Assembly: GCA_902797515.1 (NCBI GenBank)
Contig: CADBSX010000166.1
Span: forward strand, 1 to 14,363
Source: an uncultured Eubacteriales bacterium
Lineage (GTDB): Bacteria; Bacillota; Clostridia; Christensenellales; Borkfalkiaceae
Direction of reading: 5' to 3'
DNA: 14,363 nucleotides
Every line of letters starts with the position of its first letter. Positions within the stretch are counted from its first letter, which is position 1. The notes under the pieces are model-generated. The model searched no databases. It was not told where the DNA came from and saw only the letters and a list, made by a program, of their open reading frames with translations. Below are positions 5,865 to 12,581 of this stretch, one piece after another. Made by a program: the position numbers and the translations under genes.

Positions 5865-6575
5865 ATGGAAATGAAACCAAAATACAAAAGAATACTTATA
5901 AAGATAAGCGGCGAGGCTCTTTCGGGCGGCAAGGGACACGGTTTCGACGTCAACGCCCTTTCAAGCGTCGCGGGACAACTCGCGGAACTCAAAAAACTCG
6001 GCGTGGAAGTCGGCGTGGTCGTCGGCGGCGGCAATTTCTGGCGCGGCCGCCAAGGCGAAGAGATAGACAGGACGACGGCGGACTATATGGGAATGCTCGC
6101 CACGGTCATAAACGCGCTCGCGGTCTCGGACGCGCTGGAAAAACAGGGCGCGGAATCGAGAGTGATGACCGCTCTTCCGATAGGGGGAGTCGGCGAGCCT
6201 TTCAATTACAAGGTCGCGGACAGGTATCTTAAAGAGGGGAAAACGGTCGTTTTCGGCGGCGGTACGGGAAATCCGTATTTTTCGACCGACACGGGCGCGG
6301 CTCTTCGCGCGATAGAGATAAAGGCGGACGCTCTGCTGCTCGCGAAAAACATCGACGGCATTTACGACAGCGATCCGAAAACCAATCCGAACGCGAAAAA
6401 ATACGACAAGATCACTTACGACGAATACGTCGCGAAAGGTCTTAAAGCGATGGACACCACGGCTGTCGTGATGTGTAAGGAAAACGGACTTAAAGTCCAC
6501 GCTTTCGGCGAAAAGGGCGAAAACTCGATAATAAAAGCGGTGACCGAAGGCGGTTCGGGAACCGTAATATATTGA
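5865..6575 (+). CDS. pyrH: Uridylate kinase (UMP kinase)
   Basis: PyrH transfers phosphate from ATP to UMP, giving UDP for all pyrimidine nucleotides; bacterial enzymes are hexamers activated by GTP and inhibited by UTP. The 236-residue sequence carries KISGEAL (13-19), GGGNFWRG (54-61), the UMP-binding DRTTADYMGM (68-77), FGGGTGNPYFSTD (130-142) and NIDGIYDSDP (162-171), all typical of the amino-acid-kinase fold. Two in-frame ATGs (5865 and 5871) are possible; neither has a visible Shine-Dalgarno sequence, because the bases just upstream belong to a terminator-like hairpin and its T tract. The first is listed because it gives the longer form; most relatives begin at a position matching the second. 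frr follows after 33 nt. Confidence 0.96.
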   Translation: MEMKPKYKRILIKISGEALSGGKGHGFDVNALSSVAGQLAELKKLGVEVGVVVGGGNFWRGRQGEEIDRTTADYMGMLATVINALAVSDALEKQGAESRVMTALPIGGVGEPFNYKVADRYLKEGKTVVFGGGTGNPYFSTDTGAALRAIEIKADALLLAKNIDGIYDSDPKTNPNAKKYDKITYDEYVAKGLKAMDTTAVVMCKENGLKVHAFGEKGENSIIKAVTEGGSGTVIY

Positions 6576-6608
6576 CGAAAAAAACAATAAAATAAAAGGA
6601 GAGAGAAA

Positions 6609-7184
6609 ATGGCGTTAGATACCGAAAAAGTTGAAATGATAGTGATGGACGCGGAAGAAAAATTCGAGAAAACCGCGTCGGTATTCAAAGAGGACCTTAT
6701 GCAGGTCAGAGCGGGCAGGGCTAATCCGCACGTTCTCGACAGGGTGAAAGTGGATTATTACGGCACGCCTTCCCCGATAAATCAGGTCGGAAACATCGCG
6801 GTCGCCGACGCACAGTGTCTCGTGATTTCGCCGTGGGACAAATCCCTTTTGAAAGCGGTGGAAAAGGCGATACTTTTGTCCGATATAGGGATAACGCCGA
6901 CCAACGACGGCAACGTCATAAGGCTCGTTTTCCCTACTCTTACCGAAGAGAGAAGAAAAGAGATCGTCAAACAGGTCAAAAAGATGTCGGAAGAGGCGAA
7001 AGTCGCCGTGAGAAACGTCAGACGCGATTGTCTCGACGCTCTTAAAAAGATGAACAAAAACAAAGAGATGACCGACGACGAGTACTCGAACTACGAGGCG
7101 GACGTCGAAAAGACGGTCGGTAAAACCATAGATACGATAGATAAACTCACGCAGGACAAAGAAAAGGAATTGCTTACCGTTTAA
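6609..7184 (+). CDS. frr: Ribosome recycling factor
   Basis: RRF works with EF-G to split post-termination ribosomes from mRNA. The 191-residue protein is close to the usual 185 and fits the family along its whole length. It has VRAGRANPHVLDRVKVDYYG near residues 34-55, GTPSPINQVGNI in the domain II region, and a C-terminal long helix ending KLTQDKEKELLTV. AAGGAG at 6596-6601 lies 7 nt before the ATG. It sits between pyrH (33-nt gap) and uppS (15-nt gap), the standard pyrH-frr-uppS order of Gram-positive genomes, and is surely in the same operon. Confidence 0.97.
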   Translation: MALDTEKVEMIVMDAEEKFEKTASVFKEDLMQVRAGRANPHVLDRVKVDYYGTPSPINQVGNIAVADAQCLVISPWDKSLLKAVEKAILLSDIGITPTNDGNVIRLVFPTLTEERRKEIVKQVKKMSEEAKVAVRNVRRDCLDALKKMNKNKEMTDDEYSNYEADVEKTVGKTIDTIDKLTQDKEKELLTV

Positions 7185-7199
7185 GGCGGAGTTTCGTCA

Positions 7200-7895
7200 A
7201 TGGAAAATATCGCGAACGCCCCCGTTCCCCGTCACGTCGGATTTATTATGGACGGCAACGGAAGATGGGCGAAAAAGAGAAACAAGCCGAGGACTTTCGG
7301 ACATAAAAAGGGCGCGGACGTCATCGAAGAGATAGTGTCCGATTGTTTCGGGCGCGGCGTCGAGGCGGTAAGTTTATACGCGTTTTCCACCGAAAACTGG
7401 TCGAGACCGAAAGAAGAGATAGACGAGATTTTTTCGCTGCTCAAAAAATTCCTCAAAAAATATTCGGGCAAACTTATAAAAGAGAAGATACGCCTTATAA
7501 TTTCCGGCGATACGGAAAGGCTCACGGGCGGACTTAAAGAAGAGTGCCTTTTAAGAGTAAAGGAAACGTCGGGATTTACGGGGCATACTCTCAATATCGC
7601 GATAAACTACGGCGGCAGGGCCGAGATAGTCAGGGCGGCGAACGCGCTCAAAGGAAAGTCGGGCGAAATTACCGAAGAGGATATAAGCGGCGCGCTCTAC
7701 ACGGCGGGACTTCCCGATCCCGACCTTATCGTGAGGACGAGCGGCGAACAGAGATTGAGCAATTTCCTGCTCTGGCAGAGCGCTTACGCCGAACTCTATT
7801 TTACCGATACTTTATGGCCGGACTTTAAAAAAGACGAACTTACGAAGGCTTTTTTATGGTACGCGGAAAGGCGTCGCCGTTTCGGCGGTATTTAA
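7200..7895 (+). CDS. uppS: Undecaprenyl-diphosphate synthase (cis-prenyltransferase)
   Basis: UppS adds isopentenyl units in cis configuration to farnesyl diphosphate, making the C55 lipid carrier for peptidoglycan and other surface polymers. The 231-residue protein is slightly short for the family (about 245-255). It has all the signatures: MDGNGRWA (17-24, catalytic D18), LYAFSTENWSRP (59-70), INYGGRAEI (135-143) and DPDLIVRTSGEQRLSNF (173-189), with the Arg-Thr-Ser-Gly diphosphate-binding site. GGAG at 7188-7191 is 8 nt before the ATG. frr ends 15 nt upstream and cdsA starts 17 nt downstream. Its prenyl precursors come from the MEP pathway, whose second enzyme (dxr) is encoded two genes further on. 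Confidence 0.97.
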   Translation: MENIANAPVPRHVGFIMDGNGRWAKKRNKPRTFGHKKGADVIEEIVSDCFGRGVEAVSLYAFSTENWSRPKEEIDEIFSLLKKFLKKYSGKLIKEKIRLIISGDTERLTGGLKEECLLRVKETSGFTGHTLNIAINYGGRAEIVRAANALKGKSGEITEEDISGALYTAGLPDPDLIVRTSGEQRLSNFLLWQSAYAELYFTDTLWPDFKKDELTKAFLWYAERRRRFGGI

Positions 7896-7912
7896 ACGCA
7901 GACGGAGGAAAA

Positions 7913-8827
7913 ATGAAAAAAAGAATTTTGACGGGCTTGGTCATTTTCGCCGCGCTCATCGTCTTTTTCTTACTGAAAATTTACGTGCAGGTCGAAGTTT
8001 TCGAGAGGAAACTCGGCGGGCTCTTTTTCGACGCGTTCATTATGTTCATGGCGGGCGCGGGCGCGTATGAAATGACGCGCGCGTTCAAGGAAAAAATGGT
8101 GAAGGCGCAGAGGATCCTCGCGGTCGTTTTCCCGCTCGGAATATTTCCGCTCGTCGCGTTCATCGGGCTCGTCGGCGCGATAATCTGGACGGGACTTATC
8201 ATCCTCGTGACGTTAGGTCTTTTTATTTTCGACTACAAGAACATAACGATAGAGAGCGTCGCCTATACAATACTCGTTTATTGCTATCCGACGCTTATCC
8301 TATCTTTCCTCGTGTCTTTGAACCATATGGAAGATATAAAAGTTATTCCGTATTATAAATTTTACACGTTTGAAGAGGGGCTTTGCGCTCTTATGCTTAT
8401 ATTCGTCGTGTCGCCTTTCGCGGATATGTTCGCGTTTTTCGTCGGCAGCGCGGTGAAAGGCAGGAAATTAAGCCCCGAAATCAGTCCGAATAAGACGGTC
8501 AGCGGCGCGATAGGGGGAATATTCGGCGGAACGCTCGGCGGCGTCATAGCGTATTTTATTCCGCAGATATTCGGTTACGTTCCCGCTTATTTCGGCGTAA
8601 AGGCTCTGAATATCGTCTTTTTCGCGGCGATGGGCGCGGTGTGCGCTCTTCTCACCGAATTCGGCGACCTCGTCGAGAGCGCGATAAAAAGGCGGCTCGG
8701 CGTTAAGGATATGGGAAAACTTCTGCCTGGGCACGGCGGCATGATGGACAGGATAGACGGATTTTTATTCGCGTGTCCCGTGGTCGTCGTCGTTTTCTGC
8801 GTGATACTTCCTATGTTCATGGCATAA
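7913..8827 (+). CDS. cdsA: Phosphatidate cytidylyltransferase (CDP-diglyceride synthase)
   Basis: CdsA makes CDP-diacylglycerol from phosphatidate and CTP at the membrane, the branch point for all phospholipids. The chosen ATG has GGAGG at 7904-7908; an in-frame ATG at 7856 would overlap uppS and has no such site. The 304-residue protein has about eight hydrophobic segments. Near the C-terminus it has the complete family signature: S256, K259-R260, K265-D266, the LPGHGG stretch (271-276) and D279-R280-I281-D282. SPNKTVSG at 191-198 is a second conserved stretch. The gene lies between uppS and dxr, as in most Firmicutes. Confidence 0.96.
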   Translation: MKKRILTGLVIFAALIVFFLLKIYVQVEVFERKLGGLFFDAFIMFMAGAGAYEMTRAFKEKMVKAQRILAVVFPLGIFPLVAFIGLVGAIIWTGLIILVTLGLFIFDYKNITIESVAYTILVYCYPTLILSFLVSLNHMEDIKVIPYYKFYTFEEGLCALMLIFVVSPFADMFAFFVGSAVKGRKLSPEISPNKTVSGAIGGIFGGTLGGVIAYFIPQIFGYVPAYFGVKALNIVFFAAMGAVCALLTEFGDLVESAIKRRLGVKDMGKLLPGHGGMMDRIDGFLFACPVVVVVFCVILPMFMA

Positions 8828-8844
8828 AAAACTTTTCAATAAAA

Positions 8845-8850
8845 TATAAT
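8845..8850 (+). promoter_or_regulatory. TATAAT box 7 nt before dxr
   Basis: A perfect TATAAT lies in the 30-nt gap between cdsA and dxr, with exactly 7 nt between it and the dxr ATG. The position 17 bp upstream reads GCATAA, a poor -35, so this is much weaker evidence than the promoters at 3953 and 11700. It may be chance in an AT-rich gap. Confidence 0.25.
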
Positions 8851-8857
8851 AAGAAAG

Positions 8858-10000
8858 ATGGTAAAAATAGCCCTTCTCGGAAGTACGGGATCTATCGGAC
8901 GGCAGGTTTTGAACGTCGCGCGGAGATATCCCGAAAAATATTCCGTGGTATCCCTCGCCTGCGGGGGAAACGCGGAACTTCTCGAAAGACAGATAAACGA
9001 ATTCAAACCGAAGATAGCGTGCATAACCGATTCTTCCGCCGCTCTTAAAATAAGGGAACTTCCGAGCGGAGTTTCCCTGTATTCGGGCGAAAACGCGCTT
9101 TTGCACGCCGTAACGGAAGAAGCGGACGTGGTTTTCGTCGCCGTTTCGGGATTTTGCGGGCTTGCCCCGACGCTTTTTGCGATAGAACTCGGCAAGACCG
9201 TCGCCCTCGCGAACAAGGAAACGCTCGTCGCGGGCGGCGAGATCGTAATGAAGAGGGCGAGAGAAAAGGGCGTTAGGATAATTCCCGTCGATAGCGAGCA
9301 TTCCGCGATCTTTCAGTGCCTCGGTTGCAGGCTCGACGCGGAATTCGAGAAACTTATCATCACGGCGAGCGGCGGGGCTTTCAGGGATCTTTCCAAAGAA
9401 GAGATAGCGGTGAAAAAGGCGGCGGACGCCCTTAAACATCCGAATTGGAATATGGGGAAGAAGATAACGATAGACTGCGCGACTCTCGTAAACAAAGGGC
9501 TCGAAGTGATAGAGGCGTGCAGGCTGTATAACGCGCCGCTTGAAAAGGTCGAGGCGGTCGTTCATCCCGAAAGCGTGATACACTCTATGGTGGAATTCAA
9601 AGACGGAGCGGTTCTGGCTCAACTCGGAACGCCGTCGATGGAAATTCCGATACAGTTCGCCCTGTCTTTCCCCGAAAGGCTCGAAACGGGCGTGAAGAGA
9701 GTGAATTTTTACGAAAAGCCGCTCACTTTCAAAAAAATAGATACGGACAGATTTCCGTGCTTTTCTCTCGCGCTCGACGCCTTTAAAAAAGGCGATAACT
9801 ATCCTTGCGCGATGAGCGCGGCGAACGAAGTCGCGGTAGAACTCTACCTCGAAGACAAAATAGGTTTTTACGATATAGGAAAGATAATAGAATACGCGCT
9901 TTCAAAGACGGAAAGGCTTTCGCCGACGGTCGAAAATCTCGTATATACGGATAAGACCGTAAGACGGGCGATATATTCCGCGGACATTTCGGAATTATGA
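8858..10000 (+). CDS. dxr: 1-deoxy-D-xylulose 5-phosphate reductoisomerase
   Basis: Dxr (IspC) converts DXP to 2-C-methyl-D-erythritol 4-phosphate with NADPH, the committed step of MEP isoprenoid synthesis and the fosmidomycin target. The 380-residue protein shows the NADPH-binding loop GSTGSIG (8-14), ALANKETLVAGGE (116-128), metal-site motif PVDSEHSAIFQ (143-153, D145 and E147), ITASGGAFRD (168-177), HPNWNMG (194-200), NKGLEVIEA (212-220, with N212, K213 and E216) and VVHPESVIHS (234-243). All expected catalytic residues are present. The ribosome binding site is weak (AAGAAAG directly before the ATG), unlike its neighbours. It follows cdsA by 30 nt and precedes rseP by 19 nt. Confidence 0.97.
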   Translation: MVKIALLGSTGSIGRQVLNVARRYPEKYSVVSLACGGNAELLERQINEFKPKIACITDSSAALKIRELPSGVSLYSGENALLHAVTEEADVVFVAVSGFCGLAPTLFAIELGKTVALANKETLVAGGEIVMKRAREKGVRIIPVDSEHSAIFQCLGCRLDAEFEKLIITASGGAFRDLSKEEIAVKKAADALKHPNWNMGKKITIDCATLVNKGLEVIEACRLYNAPLEKVEAVVHPESVIHSMVEFKDGAVLAQLGTPSMEIPIQFALSFPERLETGVKRVNFYEKPLTFKKIDTDRFPCFSLALDAFKKGDNYPCAMSAANEVAVELYLEDKIGFYDIGKIIEYALSKTERLSPTVENLVYTDKTVRRAIYSADISEL

Positions 10001-10016
10001 CGGAGCAACGGAGCAA
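10001..10016 (+). promoter_or_regulatory. Tandem Shine-Dalgarno duplicate before rseP
   Basis: CGGAGCAA is repeated exactly in tandem (10001-10008 and 10009-10016) immediately after the dxr stop. The second GGAG (10010-10013) lies 6 nt before the TTG at 10020 and fixes that unusual start codon. Confidence 0.65.
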
Positions 10017-10019
10017 GAA

Positions 10020-11399
10020 TTGAATAATCTGTTAAGCGTTCAATCGGTCTTTTCCACCGTTTTTTACGCCGTCGTAGCGATACTGATGCTGCTCGCTATG
10101 ATAACGATACACGAGTTCGGGCATTACGCGGTGGGAAAGATATTCAAATTCAAAATAAACGAATTCGCGATAGGCATGGGCCCCGCGATCTTTAAGAAAA
10201 CTCGCAAAAACGGCGAGATTTTTTCGGTACGGGCGTTCCCGCTCGGCGGATTTTGCGCCTTCGAGGGCGAGGACGACGACAACGCCGACGAAAACGCCTT
10301 CAACAACAAAAAGCCGTGGCAGAGAATACTCGTTCTCGCCGCGGGCGCGACTATGAATTATCTTCTCGCGCTTCTCGTTATCTATCTCTCTTTCGGGATA
10401 TACGGGCAGTCGGTGATAGGCGTTAAGTACGCCGCCGTAAATCCCGTTTCGGAAACGGAGAGGTTTTACGACGGGGATAAATTGCTTTCGCTGACGGTTG
10501 ACGGTAAAAAGACCAACGTCCTTCTCACAACCGACCTTATCTACGCGCTCAACGGCAAGAAGAAAGGCGACGAAGTTGGAGCGGAAGTCCTTCGCGGCGG
10601 CAAGACCGAAAAAGTGAAGATAATCCTTAATTCCGACGTCGATTGCCGCAATATCACCGAGGCGGACAAAACTTACGAGGCTCTCGGTTTCGGCGGGGCG
10701 ATGTCGGTTATAGCCGAGAATAATTCGATCTTTCAGACGGGCGACTATATCCTTAAAATCGCGACGGACGAAAACTACGAAAACGGCGCGTTCGTAAATT
10801 CCGAGGACGACTTCCTCAAAGTTCTATCCGATAAGGCCGAGGGGGACTCGGTCGCGTTCTGGCTGTCGAGAAAGGGCGAGAGAGTTCGGGCGGAAACAGT
10901 CCTTAAAGAGGGCTGGAACGAGGTGGATAAGATCGATTTTTCCGCCGTTTCCGCGTTTTTCGGATTTAAGAAAGACGGCAAGGCGTATTACACTTTTTCG
11001 AGTTATACGCGCCTCGGCTTTTTCGCCTCGCTTATCCGCGGGATAGAGTATTCGGGAAAGATCGGCGGAACGATATTCCGTTCTCTCGGCGAACTTATAA
11101 CGGGCAGAATAGGCATACGGGCGATGGGCGGCACGGTGACCACCGTCGTCACGGCGACGCAGGTCATAAGTCACGGTTTCGTTTACGCGCTCGAAATAAT
11201 GGCGTTTATAGGCGTGAACCTCGCGGTGTTCAATCTTCTTCCGATCCCCGCGCTCGACGGTTCGAGGATAGTTTTCTGCATTATCGAGTGGATAAGAAAA
11301 AAGCCGATAAACAGAAAGGTCGAAGGCGTTATCCACCTCGTCGGGCTCGTCCTTATTTTAGGTTTCGCGGTGATAGTCGATATACTTCACTTTATTTAA
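10020..11399 (+). CDS. rseP: Site-2-type intramembrane zinc metalloprotease RseP/RasP
   Basis: This M50 protease cuts membrane proteins inside the bilayer, typically releasing an anti-sigma factor after a first cut outside, and it also clears signal-peptide remnants. The start is TTG at 10020: GGAG lies 6 nt upstream, and the next ATGs fall inside the first membrane span that must precede the active site. The zinc motif HEFGH is at 31-35 within the first span (about 13-38). The conserved AAGATMNYLLA is at 107-117, and the third zinc-ligand motif LDG (412-414, D413) lies within NLLPIPALDG near the C-terminus. Residues about 130-305 are extracytoplasmic and could hold one or two PDZ-like domains; at 459 residues it is longer than many relatives. 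It ends the canonical cluster. The downstream hairpin at 11431 lacks a U tract, so read-through is possible. Confidence 0.94.
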   Translation: MNNLLSVQSVFSTVFYAVVAILMLLAMITIHEFGHYAVGKIFKFKINEFAIGMGPAIFKKTRKNGEIFSVRAFPLGGFCAFEGEDDDNADENAFNNKKPWQRILVLAAGATMNYLLALLVIYLSFGIYGQSVIGVKYAAVNPVSETERFYDGDKLLSLTVDGKKTNVLLTTDLIYALNGKKKGDEVGAEVLRGGKTEKVKIILNSDVDCRNITEADKTYEALGFGGAMSVIAENNSIFQTGDYILKIATDENYENGAFVNSEDDFLKVLSDKAEGDSVAFWLSRKGERVRAETVLKEGWNEVDKIDFSAVSAFFGFKKDGKAYYTFSSYTRLGFFASLIRGIEYSGKIGGTIFRSLGELITGRIGIRAMGGTVTTVVTATQVISHGFVYALEIMAFIGVNLAVFNLLPIPALDGSRIVFCIIEWIRKKPINRKVEGVIHLVGLVLILGFAVIVDILHFI

Positions 11400-11415
11400 G
11401 ATTTCCGCATATAAT
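11386..11415 (+). promoter_or_regulatory. Putative promoter for the small protein gene
   Basis: -35 TTCACT (11386-11391), 18 bp, -10 TATAAT (11410-11415). The -35 lies inside the last codons of rseP. The expected start is near 11422, leaving a leader of about 40 nt that begins just before a stable hairpin. Confidence 0.45.
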
Positions 11416-11430
11416 GTAATGACTTCCGCG

Positions 11431-11446
11431 CGGGCGAAAACGCCCG
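11431..11446 (+). other. GC-rich hairpin just upstream of a ribosome binding site
   Basis: CGGGCG (11431-11436), loop AAAA, CGCCCG (11441-11446). It is followed by AAAGGAG, not by a U tract, so it is unlikely to be a terminator. It ends 1-2 nt before the ribosome binding site of the small protein gene and could stabilise the mRNA end or modulate initiation. Confidence 0.5.
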
Positions 11447-11462
11447 AAAGGAGAAATTACCT

Positions 11463-11660
11463 ATGAGAAATTGCGAGAGTTTTATATTCGGAGCGCTGAT
11501 AGGCGCGGCGGTATTATATGCGCTTACGAAAGATAAATCGGCGAGGCCGAAGAGACCGCCGAAGCCGTTACCTCCGCCGTGCGGTTGCGGAAGATACGAG
11601 CCGCCGGAGAGAAAACCTGCGAAAAGAGATTGTTTTTACGGAATATACGAAAGGTGCTGA
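11463..11660 (+). CDS. Small proline- and cysteine-rich single-span membrane protein, unknown function
   Basis: I do not recognise a family for this 65-residue protein. AAGGAG at 11448-11453 lies 9 nt before the ATG, and a strong terminator begins 8 nt after the stop, so it is very likely a real gene. Residues about 7-22 are one hydrophobic span (FIFGALIGAAVLYAL). A basic stretch and a proline run (PKRPPKPLPPP, 29-39) follow, then CGCG (40-43) and further cysteines at 57 and at the last residue, 65; another Cys is at position 4. The layout suggests an N-terminal anchor with a short cysteine-bearing tail that could bind metal or be cross-linked. It may be co-transcribed with rseP or expressed from its own promoter. 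Confidence 0.7.
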   Translation: MRNCESFIFGALIGAAVLYALTKDKSARPKRPPKPLPPPCGCGRYEPPERKPAKRDCFYGIYERC

Positions 11661-11667
11661 ATTATTC

Positions 11668-11697
11668 GGCGCGGCGACGAAAGTCGCCGCGCCTTTT
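11668..11697 (+). terminator. Strong intrinsic terminator after the small protein gene
   Basis: GGCGCGGCGAC (11668-11678), loop GAAA, GTCGCCGCGCC (11683-11693), then TTTTAGTTT. A perfect 11-bp GC-rich stem with a stable GNRA tetraloop and T tract. It closes the transcript from the small gene or from the whole cluster before the next promoter. Confidence 0.92.
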
Positions 11698-11699
11698 AG

Positions 11700-11728
11700 T
11701 TTACTATTTCGCGGTTTTATGTTATAAT
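11700..11728 (+). promoter_or_regulatory. Promoter placing transcription start at the acyltransferase ATG
   Basis: -35 TTTACT (11700-11705), a 17-bp spacer and -10 TATAAT (11723-11728). Only 7 nt separate the -10 from the ATG at 11736, so the expected first nucleotide is at or next to the A of the start codon. No Shine-Dalgarno sequence is present. Hexamers and spacer length are identical to those of the promoter at 3953-3981. Confidence 0.75.
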
Positions 11729-11735
11729 AAAACGT

Positions 11736-12581
11736 ATGGACGAACAGGCGGTCAAAAGCGTCGGAAAACGCGAAAAAAAACCTATAAGCGGAAGGATCCC
11801 CGAAATAGATATTATTCGGGGAATAGCCGTGTTCTTTATGATATTCGATCACTTTATGTTCGACGTCTGGGGACTTCTTCCGTTCGTTTTCGCCGAGTTT
11901 CCCTACGACGGCACTCTTTGGCAAAAATTCGTCCTTCTCGCCGTCGATTATTGGCAGTGGGGCGTAAGAGAGGTAATAAGGTACGTTATAGTTTTCGCGT
12001 TTCTCGCTCTTACGGGAATATGCTGTTCTTTCTCGAAGAACAACCTTAAACGCGGGATAAAACTCGCGGCGGCGGCTCTCGGACTTTCGCTCGTCACGTT
12101 TATCGTCGGCAGGATAATAGGCGACGACACGGCGTTTATTTCTTTCGGAATACTTCACGCAATATCCCTTACGCTTATAATTATCGGGCTTACGGAAAAG
12201 ATCGGAACGAACGAGTTCGTATATCTCGCGGTCGGCGTCGTATCGACCGCGGTCGGGATATATTTTCTCGCGAAAAAGCCCGTCTATACCTATTACGGAA
12301 CGGAAAATTTCTTCGTTCTCGTTTTTAAACAGGCGGTAGGGCTTATCGAGTGCGGGGGCGATTCCGCGGGGATATTCTTCAACGGCGGGCAGATATTTAT
12401 AGGCGTGTTTATCGGCAAGACGCTTTATAAGGGGAAAAAGTCGCTTTTTAAGGCGAAATATCCGCTGAAAAATCCCGTGTGTTTCGTCGGCAGACACAGC
12501 CTTATATTTTACCTCGCGCATCAGGCGGTCATTCCCGCCCTGCTTATTCTTATTGTTTTTTGTTGCGGTTACAGGATATGA
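11736..12581 (+). CDS. Multi-span membrane acetyltransferase-like protein (HGSNAT/DUF1624 type)
   Basis: The 281-residue protein resembles the catalytic domain of heparan-alpha-glucosaminide N-acetyltransferase, a family of membrane enzymes that pass acetyl groups across the membrane to sugars. Visible family traits are an N-terminal EIDIIRGIAVFFMIFDH stretch (23-39, with R28 and H39), a small-residue LALTGICCS segment near 90-98, SFGILHAIS near 136-144 with a conserved-type His, and a C-terminal GRHSLIFYLAHQ (252-263). About seven hydrophobic segments are present. The family is named from general pattern; acceptor and donor are unknown. Its stop overlaps the next gene's start by 4 bp (ATGA), so it is translationally coupled to an acyl-CoA synthetase. 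The mRNA is predicted to be leaderless. Confidence 0.75.
   Translation: MDEQAVKSVGKREKKPISGRIPEIDIIRGIAVFFMIFDHFMFDVWGLLPFVFAEFPYDGTLWQKFVLLAVDYWQWGVREVIRYVIVFAFLALTGICCSFSKNNLKRGIKLAAAALGLSLVTFIVGRIIGDDTAFISFGILHAISLTLIIIGLTEKIGTNEFVYLAVGVVSTAVGIYFLAKKPVYTYYGTENFFVLVFKQAVGLIECGGDSAGIFFNGGQIFIGVFIGKTLYKGKKSLFKAKYPLKNPVCFVGRHSLIFYLAHQAVIPALLILIVFCCGYRI

Noticed and set aside
7856..7912. Earlier ATG for cdsA
   Set aside because: It overlaps uppS and has no ribosome binding site, whereas GGAGG precedes the ATG at 7913.
8765..9622. 285-codon minus-strand open frame opposite cdsA and dxr
   Set aside because: It lies across two well-identified genes on the other strand and shows no domain; an artefact of codon bias.
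11431..11446. A terminator after rseP
   Set aside because: The stem is GC-rich, but it is followed by a ribosome binding site and not by a U tract.
11568..12521. 317-codon minus-strand open frame opposite the acyltransferase gene
   Set aside because: It would cross the strong terminator and promoter at 11668-11728, and its translation is charged and Tyr/Arg-rich without motifs.
12479..12577. Longer N-terminus for the acyl-CoA synthetase
   Set aside because: It would lie inside the acyltransferase gene and adds residues unlike the family; the ATGA overlap start at 12578 fits better.
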